A stretch of DNA of 33,707 nt from CADEFF01 sp964569315 (GTDB lineage: Bacteria; Pseudomonadota; Alphaproteobacteria; Dongiales; Dongiaceae). A program made the position numbers and the translations under genes. The notes below the pieces were generated by a model. That model saw only the letters and a list, made by a program, of their open reading frames with translations, was not told the origin of the DNA and made no database searches. The stretch covers positions 1 to 33,707 of the forward strand of contig CAZMUZ010000031.1 in assembly GCA_964569315.1 (NCBI GenBank), written 5' to 3'. Below, one piece after another: positions 14,713 to 22,655 of the stretch. How positions within the stretch are numbered: position 1 is the first letter of the stretch; each line of letters begins with the position of its first letter.

Positions 14713-15321
14713 CTAGCTTCCTGGGGCGGTCTTTCGATTCCAGGGCGTCACGGTGACGCCGCGCCGCGCATCGAGCATCTGCGGATCGCCGCCCGCGAGG
14801 CCATGCTCGGCCATGATCGCTTCCGGCGCGCTGCGCGGCACGCCGGGGAAAACCGGTCGCCCGCCCGGAAGCCTGACGCCGGGCACGCGCGACAGGTAGA
14901 AGCGGTCATAGCGATCGAGGAACATGCCGAATACTTCGGTGCCGCCGATCACGGCAAGGATCGCCGCACCCAGCCCCAGGGCATTCCAGGCGTCCTCGAA
15001 GGAGGCTCCCGACGGGTTCCAGAACAGGGCGCGCGGGTTTCGCGTCGAGCGGCCGATCGCCGGGATGCGATGCGTGAGAACGAGACGGGGCCGAAGCGCG
15101 GAGCGTGTCTGGCGCTCATGCGAATTCCGCCCATGCACGACCGCATCGGCGGCATCCAGGCCTCGCTCGAAGAAACGCTGATCCGCTTCGACCTTGAGGG
15201 CCGGCGGAAAGGCGCCCGAGGCGTCCGCCAGCATCCCGTCCTCCGAGACGACGGCATAGCCTTCGATGCGGCGGGGAAGGGACAAGCGCGGCCTGCCTGG
15301 GCGACATTGGGCTCGCGCCAT
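14713..15321 (-). CDS. Dihydrofolate reductase / RibD C-terminal fold protein
   Basis: A 202-residue protein with the DHFR fold. EGYAVVSEDGMLAD (20-33) corresponds to the first strand and Met20-type loop. VVHGRNSHE (61-69) corresponds to the GRKTxE cofactor segment, and LAVIGGTEVFGMFL (122-135) to the glycine motif that binds NADPH phosphates. A helix-strand segment DRFYLSRVPGVRLPGGRPVF follows. Whether it reduces dihydrofolate or another pteridine or pyrimidine is not clear. The ATG at 15321 has no strong ribosome-binding site. It lies 87 bases downstream of a small membrane protein gene on the same strand. Confidence 0.75.
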   Translation of the reverse strand: MARAQCRPGRPRLSLPRRIEGYAVVSEDGMLADASGAFPPALKVEADQRFFERGLDAADAVVHGRNSHERQTRSALRPRLVLTHRIPAIGRSTRNPRALFWNPSGASFEDAWNALGLGAAILAVIGGTEVFGMFLDRYDRFYLSRVPGVRLPGGRPVFPGVPRSAPEAIMAEHGLAGGDPQMLDARRGVTVTPWNRKTAPGS

Positions 15322-15408
15322 CAATGCCCGGGCAACGATCCGGGTTCCTGCGGCGTCATGATACCCGCCGGCGTCGGGGTGCGGGCGCGCCGTCGACCGG
15401 TCGGAACG

Positions 15409-15735
15409 CTACGGCCGGCGGTCGATGTCGGGCGCGGCCGCGTCGTCCGCGTCGCCACCGCGGTCGCGCCGGCGGACGAGGGTCTTCGCGAGGAAGGCCA
15501 CCGCACCGATCGCGAGGCAGGCGATGGCGAACTGCGCCATTCGCGTTGCGATCGATGGGAGCGACTGCAAATCGGGGCTGATGGCGGCAAAGACGACGCC
15601 GAGCACGATCGCCCAGACGACAGCCATGAAGACGACCCAGCGCCGGCGATCCGCCGCGAAGCCCGCGATCAACCCGCCGATGATGATAATCGGATCGATC
15701 AGCGCGGCGAACACGCCGTCCGCAAAGCCTGCCAT
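15409..15735 (-). CDS. Small membrane protein, unknown function
   Basis: A 108-residue protein with three predicted membrane helices: DPIIIIGGLIAGFAA, WVVFMAVVWAIVLGVVFAAI and FAIACLAIGAVAFLAKTL. An acidic, Arg-rich tail follows (RRRDRGGDADDAAAPDIDRR). The start at 15735 has GAGGGGGAAG upstream. It probably forms a unit with the DHFR-like gene. No family recognised. Confidence 0.7.
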   Translation of the reverse strand: MAGFADGVFAALIDPIIIIGGLIAGFAADRRRWVVFMAVVWAIVLGVVFAAISPDLQSLPSIATRMAQFAIACLAIGAVAFLAKTLVRRRDRGGDADDAAAPDIDRRP

Positions 15736-15799
15736 GATCTTCCCCCTCGCCCGAGCGAGAGTAGCGGCTTCGTCGGGAGAGTCGCAATCGCGGTTGCGA

Positions 15800-15892
15800 G
15801 CCGTCAAGGCTCCACGCCCGCGGCGTAGCGGCCCGCGATATAGCCGCCGTCAGGGCTCCACGCCCGCGGCGTGGCAGCCCGCGATATAGCCG
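15800..15892. repeat. 47-base near-perfect tandem duplication at the 3' end of the flavoprotein gene
   Basis: Bases 15800-15846 repeat as 15846-15892 (period 46) with three mismatches. The right copy is the true gene end (…GYIAGCHAAGVEP and stop). The left copy lies after the stop and would read GYIAGRYAAGVEP plus stop on the same strand, although it is out of use. Confidence 0.9.
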
Positions 15893-17553
15893 AAGGTCAT
15901 GGCGGGCCCGATGGTGACGCCGCCGCCGGGGCAGCTTCCGCCGAAGATGCTGGCGGCGTCGTTGCCCGCGGCATAGAGCCCGGCGATGGGGCGGCCAGCG
16001 TCGTCCAGCACTTGCGCGTGCCGGTTCGTGCGCAGGCCGACGAAAGTGCTCATGTCGGCGGCTTCGATCTTCACGGCATAGAAGGGCGGCGTCTCGATCG
16101 GGGCAAGGCCCGGATTCGGACGATGCGCGGCATCGCCCTGGAACCGGTTATAGGCCGAGCTGCCCTTGCCGAACTCGCTGTCCACGCCCTTGCGCGCATC
16201 CGCATTGAAACGCTCGATCGTCGCCTGAAGCACGGCGGCATCGATCCCGCAGACCCTCGCGAGCGCGGCGATCGTGTCGCCGCGAAGGAGGTAGCCCGAC
16301 CGGACATGCGGCCCCAGCGGCACGGGAAAGGGCTTGGCGTAGCCGAGGCCGTATTGGCGGATCGCCCGATGGTCGCAGAGGAAAAAAGCGCTGTTGCGGC
16401 GTCCGTCGACCTGCTCGCGGATCAGCGCGTGTGCGACGTCCTGATAGGAGTCGCTTTCGTTGACGAAGCGTCGGCCGGCGGCGGTCACGGCGATGATGCC
16501 GGGTTTGCCGCGATCCACGAAATGCGGCATCAGCCATTCCGTCCCGTCCGGCCGCGGGATATGCGATACCGGCGCAGAGTAGGTCGGTGTCTTGACAGCG
16601 GCGACGATCGCGCCGCCGGCGGCCTCGGCCAGCCGCAGCCCGTCGCCGTCGTTTTCCGCCGGCGCGAGGGAATGGATCTGGAAGGGGGAGAGATAGCTGG
16701 CGCGGAGCGCGGCATCGCTCGGGAACCCGCCGCAGGCGAGCAGCACGCCCCGGCGGGCGGAGATCGATCGCGTCCCGCCGTCCTCCGTGCGAAACACGGC
16801 GCCGCGCACGGCGCCCTCTTCCACGACGAGCGACCGGACCGGGCTGGAGAGCCGCAGCGGAATGCCGAGATCGAACGCCGTGCGCGCCATCCGCGCGACG
16901 AGCGCATTGCCGTTGAAGAGGCGAATGCCGTGTCCGTAGCGCAGCCTGTGGACGCCATGCTCGAGGACGCGACGTGCCACGTAGAAGGCGGACCGGAGCG
17001 AGCGCTGGGCATTCATGAAATGGCGATAGTCGACGCCGGAACCGATGCCCATGCCGAGAAAGGTGTATTGCGGCAGCGGGGGCGCGAGCAGCGCGAAGGC
17101 GTCGCCGAGTTCGCGCGCATCGTAGGGCTCCGCCCAGAGCGACCGTCCGCCGGGCAGTCCGCCCGGCAGGTCGGGGTGATAGTCGGGAAAGCTATGGTCG
17201 GGGACGAACTTCACCGCGCTGTGGCGATCGAAGAATTCGACCATGCGGGGCCCGGCCGCGAGATAGGCATCGACATGCGCGGCGTCGAAATAGGGGCCGG
17301 CTTCCGCCTCGAGATATCGGCGCGCGGCGTCGAGGCTGTCGGGAATGCCATCGCGTTGCGCGAAGCGGTTGCAGGGAATCCAGACGGCGCCGCCTGAGAG
17401 CGCCGTGGTGCCGCCGAAGCGCGCCGCCTTCTCGGCGACGACGACCTCGAGCCCGTGATGTCGTGCCGCGATGGCCGCCGACAGCCCGGCCGCGCCGGAG
17501 CCGACGACCAGCAGGTCGCACGCAACCGGGATTTCGTCGTTCGTGCGAATCAT
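15850..17553 (-). CDS. FAD-dependent oxidoreductase (3-ketosteroid dehydrogenase/fumarate reductase flavoprotein family)
   Basis: A 567-residue flavoprotein of the FAD_binding_2 family. The dinucleotide-binding motif is at 16-27 (VVGSGAAGLSAA), with the ribose-binding Glu at 41. GGTTALSGGAVWIP (47-60) is typical of the 3-ketosteroid-delta-1-dehydrogenase branch. RRGVLLACGGFPSD and the C-terminal GLYAAGNDAASIFGGSCPGG then GVTIGPAMTFGYIAG complete the FAD site. Members oxidise steroid or other ring substrates or reduce fumarate-like acids; the substrate here is unknown. The ATG at 17553 is chosen because the motif follows 15 residues later; upstream sequence is low complexity. No clear ribosome-binding site. 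Confidence 0.88.
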   Translation of the reverse strand: MIRTNDEIPVACDLLVVGSGAAGLSAAIAARHHGLEVVVAEKAARFGGTTALSGGAVWIPCNRFAQRDGIPDSLDAARRYLEAEAGPYFDAAHVDAYLAAGPRMVEFFDRHSAVKFVPDHSFPDYHPDLPGGLPGGRSLWAEPYDARELGDAFALLAPPLPQYTFLGMGIGSGVDYRHFMNAQRSLRSAFYVARRVLEHGVHRLRYGHGIRLFNGNALVARMARTAFDLGIPLRLSSPVRSLVVEEGAVRGAVFRTEDGGTRSISARRGVLLACGGFPSDAALRASYLSPFQIHSLAPAENDGDGLRLAEAAGGAIVAAVKTPTYSAPVSHIPRPDGTEWLMPHFVDRGKPGIIAVTAAGRRFVNESDSYQDVAHALIREQVDGRRNSAFFLCDHRAIRQYGLGYAKPFPVPLGPHVRSGYLLRGDTIAALARVCGIDAAVLQATIERFNADARKGVDSEFGKGSSAYNRFQGDAAHRPNPGLAPIETPPFYAVKIEAADMSTFVGLRTNRHAQVLDDAGRPIAGLYAAGNDAASIFGGSCPGGGVTIGPAMTFGYIAGCHAAGVEP

Positions 17554-17623
17554 GGGTGCCGGCACAGCGCTGGAGGGGGCGAAGCGGGAAGGGAGCGGCG
17601 AAGCAGCCGGGGCCTGGCTGGCG

Positions 17624-18535
17624 TCACGAGTCCGAGAAACCGAGCCAGGATTCGAGTTTCTCCCAGGCCCGATCGGCGGGCGATGCGAGTCCGATGTCGC
17701 CATAGCGCATCGATAGCTGGCGTTCGGCGGCTTCCTCGCCCTGTTTTGCAATGGCGGCGAGGTAGAGCGCCGCGGCAAGGCCGCTCCGGTCGGCGCCGCT
17801 TTCGCAATGGACCAGCACCGGTTTCTGCGCCGTCTCGAGGACTTGCAGCAACGCGACGGCCTGATCCTGCGTCATCTCATGGTTCGCGGAGATGTCGAAA
17901 TCGACATGCGCGATGCCGAGCTTCCGCGCCGCAGCGAGCTCATTGTCGTACCAGGCGCTGCCGTGGTGCGCGCCCCGGAGATTGACGATCGTCTTCATGC
18001 CGTACTCGCCGGCATAGTCGTGAAGCTCCTCCGGTGTGAGCTGCGCGGAGCGATAGAGTTCGCCGGCGACGACGGTGTGGAAGTTCTCGGAGATATTGAG
18101 GAAGGCGAGATAGCCCGGAATGGAGAGCGCCACGATGGCGCAGGCGATCGCCATGTTGCGGAGCAGGCGCGGAAGACTGGCATGGCCGGGCGCCAGCGGT
18201 CCGGCCTTCTCGGCCATGCCGTAACGGCGGAACTCGTCGCCGATGCCGCCGGCGAGGGCGGTGAGGCACATGCGTATATCCGCCGCCATGCCGAGCAGCG
18301 TCAGCCGGGGCGAGTTCCAGGTGACCGGGTTGTTGCCCTCGATCGTCCAGTGGGAGGTGAAGGCGACGGCATAGGCGACGGCGATGCCGACCCAGAACAT
18401 CCACCAGGGCGCCAGCGGCGATAGGGCGAGGGCGGCGCCTGCGATCCCGATGCAGGTCGCCAGATAGTGCGCTACCCGCGTGCCCCGGTTCGCGTGGCTG
18501 GCGAGATAGAGAGGCCAAAATTCATGGAAGCGCAT
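17624..18535 (-). CDS. Fusion of Mpo1/DUF962-like membrane domain and dual-specificity phosphatase domain
   Basis: A 303-residue two-domain protein. Residues 1-105 resemble the Mpo1-like/DUF962 family: FHEFWPLYLASHANRGTRVAHYLAT, two hydrophobic helices, then HWTIEGNNPVTWNSPRLTLL and DIRM, with conserved-looking His at 4, 14, 23 and 62. A further membrane helix lies at about 127-147. Residues 150-300 form a DSP/tyrosine-phosphatase-like domain: LYRSAQLTPEEL, TIVNLRGAH, and the loop HCESGADRSG with catalytic Cys244 and Arg250 (C-x5-R). The general-acid Asp may be Asp212 or Asp214 in HVDFDIS. Yeast Mpo1 is an iron-dependent dioxygenase of 2-hydroxy fatty acids; that activity here is inference. 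Start ATG at 18535; ribosome-binding site weak. Confidence 0.82.
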   Translation of the reverse strand: MRFHEFWPLYLASHANRGTRVAHYLATCIGIAGAALALSPLAPWWMFWVGIAVAYAVAFTSHWTIEGNNPVTWNSPRLTLLGMAADIRMCLTALAGGIGDEFRRYGMAEKAGPLAPGHASLPRLLRNMAIACAIVALSIPGYLAFLNISENFHTVVAGELYRSAQLTPEELHDYAGEYGMKTIVNLRGAHHGSAWYDNELAAARKLGIAHVDFDISANHEMTQDQAVALLQVLETAQKPVLVHCESGADRSGLAAALYLAAIAKQGEEAAERQLSMRYGDIGLASPADRAWEKLESWLGFSDS

Positions 18536-18680
18536 GGTTTAAATCCGCAAATCTCCAGCCTCGAGAACGTTAGGCTCGAACCGACTGGCGAACAAGCGGG
18601 AAGGGCCGGCTGCCGCGGTAGCGGCGCAGGGCAGGCCGCCCGGAACCCCTCGGGCGCGGCTATTGGAAGCCGGCGGCGAG

Positions 18681-19319
18681 CTAGCCTTTCCAGTGCGGCG
18701 GAATCGTCTTCTCATAGCAGGGCAGCGCTTCGATCCGCTTCATCCAGGCCTTGAGCCGGGGCGGGATCCGGTCGCCGAGGCCGTTGCCCGGCTGACGCTC
18801 CTCGACCCGCCGTATCAGGCGCAGATGCGGAAAGGTCGTGATGTCGGCGAGCGAGAGCTCGCCGGCGAGGTAATCGCCGGTGAGCAGCGCTTCGAAGCGG
18901 TTCAGCTCATCGAGCAACTTCCGGCGAAGCTCGTCGAGCTCGGCCGGTACCGGCGGACCGTCATGAAACAGCGTCGCCTCGAACAGACTGTTGACCAGCG
19001 GCGACAGGGAATGCGCGGCTTCGGCCGCGACGCGACGCACCGTCGCGCGGGCCCGCACATCCTTCGGCAGGAGCGGGATCGCGGGGTAGCGTTCTTCCAG
19101 ATACTCCAGGATCGCACTCGATTCCCAGAGCGCGAAGCCGTCATCGACGATCGTCGGCACCATGCCGCGCGGATTGATCGCGCGAAAGGCAGGCGCCATG
19201 GTGTCGCCGCGATCGAAGGAAAGCAGTTCGAAGTCGTACGGGATCTTCTTGTGCTCGAGCGCCAGCCAGACTCTCCAGGCAAAGGGCGAACCGGAGCCGT
19301 AGTAGAACGTCAAAGCCAT
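18681..19319 (-). CDS. Glutathione S-transferase family protein
   Basis: A 212-residue protein with the two-domain GST layout. The thioredoxin-like N-terminal domain has YYGSGSPFAWRVWLALEHK, NPRGMVPTIVDDGFALWES (cis-Pro loop and glutathione-binding Glu-Ser), and SAILEYLEERYP. The helical C-terminal domain contains LTGDYLAGELSLADITTFPH, the N-capping box of GSTs. The start at 19319 has AAAGGT upstream. It is divergent from the lipid kinase gene. The substrate cannot be told; glutathione use also fits the chaC gene elsewhere in the window. Confidence 0.92.
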   Translation of the reverse strand: MALTFYYGSGSPFAWRVWLALEHKKIPYDFELLSFDRGDTMAPAFRAINPRGMVPTIVDDGFALWESSAILEYLEERYPAIPLLPKDVRARATVRRVAAEAAHSLSPLVNSLFEATLFHDGPPVPAELDELRRKLLDELNRFEALLTGDYLAGELSLADITTFPHLRLIRRVEERQPGNGLGDRIPPRLKAWMKRIEALPCYEKTIPPHWKG

Positions 19320-19428
19320 GACGGCTGACCTTTCGGAAGAGAGGGAACGACGCTGACGAAGCGGACGCCGCAGCTTATATCGTCAGGAGGCCGCGGGGAT
19401 AGCGGCTCGCGAACCGCCTGGGTGCGAC

Positions 19429-20391
19429 ATGAGAATTTGCGTGCTGGTGAATTCGGGCGGCGGCGCGGTGGCGAAGCTCGGCGGCCCCGACGCGGCGCGC
19501 GAGACGCTTTCGGCGGCGATGGAGCGGCTGCAGCCGGTCGTCGGCGATCTCGTCCTCGCGAGCGGTGCCGATTTTGCGGCTTGCGCCCGACGCGCGTGCG
19601 ACGCCGCCAAGCGCGGCGAATATGACGCGATCGTCGCCGCCGGCGGCGATGGCAGCATCGGCACGGTTGCGGCGCTGATCGCCGATACCGGCATTCCGCT
19701 CGGCGTGCTTCCGCTCGGCACCCTCAATCACTTCGCCCGCGATCTGGGGATTCCGATCGACATCGAAGGCGCCTTCGCCACGGTGGCCGCGGGCGCGATC
19801 GCCCGGGTCGATCTTGCGGAAGTGAACGGACGGATCTTCGTGAATAATTCCTCGATCGGCATCTATCCCGACATGGTGGTGGAGCGTGAAATGCGTTTCG
19901 CCGGACGCAGCAGGCTGATCGCGACCCCGCTTGCCTTCCTGCGCGCGCTCTGGCGGTTTCCCCGGCGCCGCCTGCGGATCGTCGCCGCCGGCCGGGCGGC
20001 GGTGCATCGCACGCCCTGCCTCTTCGTCGGCAACAACGAGTATCAGCTCGATCTCCTGCGGATGGGAAAGCGGCCGCGGCTCGACGGCGGCGACCTCTGC
20101 GTCTATGTCGCGCAGGCCATGAGCCGGTGGGGCATGTTCTGGCTGGCGCTGCGAACGGCGCTCGGCGGTCCGGCCGCGACGCCCGATCTGGAGATGCTGC
20201 GAACGCCGTCGCTCGACGTTTTGTCGCGTCGCCGACGCCTCAGGGTTTCGCTCGACGGGGAGATTGCGCGGCTCCGGCCGCCCCTGCGCTACCGATCGCG
20301 GCGGGCGGCCCTCCTGGTTTTTGCGCCGCCGCCGGAAGCGGATGCGATGGCCGCCGGGGAACCGGCGCGACCCTGCAGGACTTCAAGCTAG
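19429..20391 (+). CDS. Diacylglycerol kinase-like lipid kinase (YegS/DgkB type)
   Basis: A 320-residue protein with the DAGK catalytic domain. VLVNSGGGA starts the fold. IVAAGGDGSIGTVAALI (with GGDGS at 72-76) binds ATP, and LPLGTLNHFARDLGIP (94-109) is the family motif. FVNNSSIGIYPDMV and FVGNNEYQ follow, then the C-terminal LRVSLDGEIARLRPPLRYR matches the DGE substrate loop. Likely phosphorylates diacylglycerol, sphingoid base or a related lipid at the inner membrane. The gene is divergent from the GST gene; a 219-base gap follows. Confidence 0.92.
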   Translation: MRICVLVNSGGGAVAKLGGPDAARETLSAAMERLQPVVGDLVLASGADFAACARRACDAAKRGEYDAIVAAGGDGSIGTVAALIADTGIPLGVLPLGTLNHFARDLGIPIDIEGAFATVAAGAIARVDLAEVNGRIFVNNSSIGIYPDMVVEREMRFAGRSRLIATPLAFLRALWRFPRRRLRIVAAGRAAVHRTPCLFVGNNEYQLDLLRMGKRPRLDGGDLCVYVAQAMSRWGMFWLALRTALGGPAATPDLEMLRTPSLDVLSRRRRLRVSLDGEIARLRPPLRYRSRRAALLVFAPPPEADAMAAGEPARPCRTSS

Positions 20392-20610
20392 GCCGGCCCG
20401 GAGCCGCGGCCGGCTCTGGCGGCATGCGGCGGGCGGGGGTGCCAGCGGCGTAAGGCCCCAAATTCGCCCCAACTGGCCAGGTTGTGCGCCGGTAGAGTCG
20501 ACAGCCGGACGGGTCGGGTCCGCCGGTCGGGCGCCGTGTGTTGCGTCCGTCGAAGGGGGCGGGCTGCTGCAGGCGGCGGCCGGACGTTGCGACCCTCCAA
20601 GGTGAGCTTC

Positions 20611-22542
20611 ATGGTCGGAGATCCCGCAAACGACGGCCGCGATATGCCGCAGACCGATGTCGTCGCGGATCGCTATCGCCGCGCGGCGAGCGAGCGCGAG
20701 CGGGAGCTTGGCCGCATCGAGCGGGGTGGCCCCCGCATGCGCGATCCATCGGTACCGGACTCGTCGCAGGACGGCTTTCGTTCGGATGACGATCCGTTCG
20801 ATGACCGACGCGCCTTTTCGCGCGGCTCGCCGGATTCGATGTTGTCGAACCCGGCGATTTCCGCACCGTCGAGCGGCGGCGATCTGCAGGCGCTTGCCGA
20901 TGCCGCCAATGCCCTGATCGAATCGCGACGCAACCTGCGGACGGATCTCGCCTGGACCGAGACCGCCGCCGAGCGCGCGGCGACGCGGCTTCGCCGCGGC
21001 CGATGGCTCGGACTCGCGCTGCTGTTCCGGAGCAGGATGCGCAGTCTCGCCCGCACGGCGGCGCTGCTGGAACGGCAGAGGGAGGTTCTGCGCGAGGAGC
21101 TCGAGGCGGCGGCGCTCGATATCGGCTTCGAGGTTCTGCCGGAAAGCCGTCGCGCCTTCGCCGAACTGGGCCGGCAGTTCGAGCGGTTTCGCGCGAGCGG
21201 CGCCGTGCGCGACCTTACCGGCGACCCCGAGCCTTCGTCGGGGCGGTTCAAGTGGCGCGGCACGGAGAGCGATCCCGCCCACACCGTTACCTTTCCTACC
21301 ATCGAGATCGACGGGATCTACACCGACATCGACCCGCTTCGCCTGCGCAACGGCCGCGGCGAGGATCTCTTCCTCTATCCTCTGTTCCTGGTCCGGCTGA
21401 AGCCGGGCTCGAACCTGGAAATTCTCGACATCCGGAAGATCCGGATGACGGCATTCGACGAAACCGGGCGAACGATATCGCAACGCCCCGATGGCGGAGA
21501 TGCGACCCGGGAAGCCGTGCATCCGCCGACCGCCAGCGAGATGGTGGATCGGTTCGCGCGCCACCATCGCGCACCGCCCTTGCGGCCGGCGAAGCTCCAG
21601 ATCGCGGCGGAAACCGGGCTTGACGAGGTTTATCTCGTGCGCGACGGCGCCCTGGCGGTGGCGATCGCCGATGCCTTCGGCGGCTACGTCGCGAGCCTGC
21701 CGGCCCGAAGCCCGGCCTTCGCCCGTCCGGAGGGCTCCGGCGAGGAGGCACCGGAGGCGCCTGCCGTCATCCGGCCGCAGATCCCGACGCTGCTGGGCGC
21801 GGGCGCCTGGGCGCTCGCCGCATCGGTGCTGCTGGCCGCGATCGGGGCGGTCGCGGTCTTGCGCATGGACGGCGCTGCGCTGCGCGGCAATGCGGAGACC
21901 TTGTGGGCCGCGGCCGAGGCGCAATGGGGGAAGCTCGCCGAGATCGCCCCGAGCGCCGCCCTGCCGGCATCCGTGGAGAACGATCCTGCGACGACGGATG
22001 CCGGTATCGGCGCAACCGATTTCGACCCGCCAAGCGACGACCTTGTCGAGGCGGGCGCCGACGGCGATGTCGCGCCGATGCCGGCGCCGGCGTCTTCCCA
22101 GACGGCGGCGCTGTCGGCGCCGACGGAATCCGCACCCGCCGATGCTGCACCTGCGGTGGCGCCACCCGGCGCAAGCGAGGGCGCGTCGACGGTGCCGACG
22201 GTCGTGCCAGGCGCGAAGCCCATGCCGGACCTCGCCCAGCCTGCGCCGGCGCCGGACCCTGCGGCCGGCGGTCTGACGCGCACCGAGGTCAGGAAGCTGC
22301 AGGAGCATCTGCGGGCCCTCGGCTTCGCCACTGGCACGCCGGACGGGGTGGCGGGACCGCGCACCCGCGCCGCAATCGCGGCCTATCAGCGCGCGCAAGG
22401 GCTGGCCGCGACGGGCGTCGTGGATCGGCCGCTCTATTTCCTCATCATCACGGAACAGCCCGCGGCCAAGCCCTTTACGGCCGCCGCCGAGCCGCAGCCG
22501 CCGGTGTTTCCGTTCATGCTGCAGCGCCCCAGCGTCAGATAG
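20611..22542 (+). CDS. Single-pass membrane protein with C-terminal peptidoglycan-binding domain, unknown function
   Basis: A 643-residue protein. Residues 1-100 are polar and low complexity. Residues 100-200 are helical with likely coiled coil (LARTAALLERQREVLREELE). Residues 230-290 form a strand-rich domain I do not recognise (TIEIDGIYTDIDPLRLRNG, DLFLYPLFLVRLKPGSNLEI). One membrane helix lies at about 394-416 (GAGAWALAASVLLAAIGAVA). A long Ala/Pro-rich periplasmic linker follows. Residues 550-612 are a PG_binding_1 domain (VRKLQEHLRALGF, DGVAGPRTRAAIAAYQR). The start at 20611 follows AAGGTGA. The probable topology is cytoplasmic N-terminus and periplasmic, wall-binding C-terminus. No catalytic motif seen. 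Confidence 0.82.
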   Translation: MVGDPANDGRDMPQTDVVADRYRRAASERERELGRIERGGPRMRDPSVPDSSQDGFRSDDDPFDDRRAFSRGSPDSMLSNPAISAPSSGGDLQALADAANALIESRRNLRTDLAWTETAAERAATRLRRGRWLGLALLFRSRMRSLARTAALLERQREVLREELEAAALDIGFEVLPESRRAFAELGRQFERFRASGAVRDLTGDPEPSSGRFKWRGTESDPAHTVTFPTIEIDGIYTDIDPLRLRNGRGEDLFLYPLFLVRLKPGSNLEILDIRKIRMTAFDETGRTISQRPDGGDATREAVHPPTASEMVDRFARHHRAPPLRPAKLQIAAETGLDEVYLVRDGALAVAIADAFGGYVASLPARSPAFARPEGSGEEAPEAPAVIRPQIPTLLGAGAWALAASVLLAAIGAVAVLRMDGAALRGNAETLWAAAEAQWGKLAEIAPSAALPASVENDPATTDAGIGATDFDPPSDDLVEAGADGDVAPMPAPASSQTAALSAPTESAPADAAPAVAPPGASEGASTVPTVVPGAKPMPDLAQPAPAPDPAAGGLTRTEVRKLQEHLRALGFATGTPDGVAGPRTRAAIAAYQRAQGLAATGVVDRPLYFLIITEQPAAKPFTAAAEPQPPVFPFMLQRPSVR

Positions 22543-22568
22543 CGGCAGCCGCCCCGCAGGAACCCGTC

Positions 22569-22593
22569 GGAACCGGCCACCGCGGCTTGCGTT
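22569..22593 (+). promoter_or_regulatory. EcfG/sigma-T-type general stress promoter for ku-ligD
   Basis: GGAAC (22569-22573), exactly 16 bases, then CGTT (22590-22593). This is the full consensus of the alphaproteobacterial general stress response sigma factor (EcfG/RpoE2/SigT). It lies 62 bases before the ku start. I found no other full match in the intergenic regions of the window. Confidence 0.65.
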
Positions 22594-22655
22594 AACGCTG
22601 GGCGCCCCTGGAGGCGGCCGGGCTCGGGAGCCTTGCATCCCCGAAGGAGAGAAAC

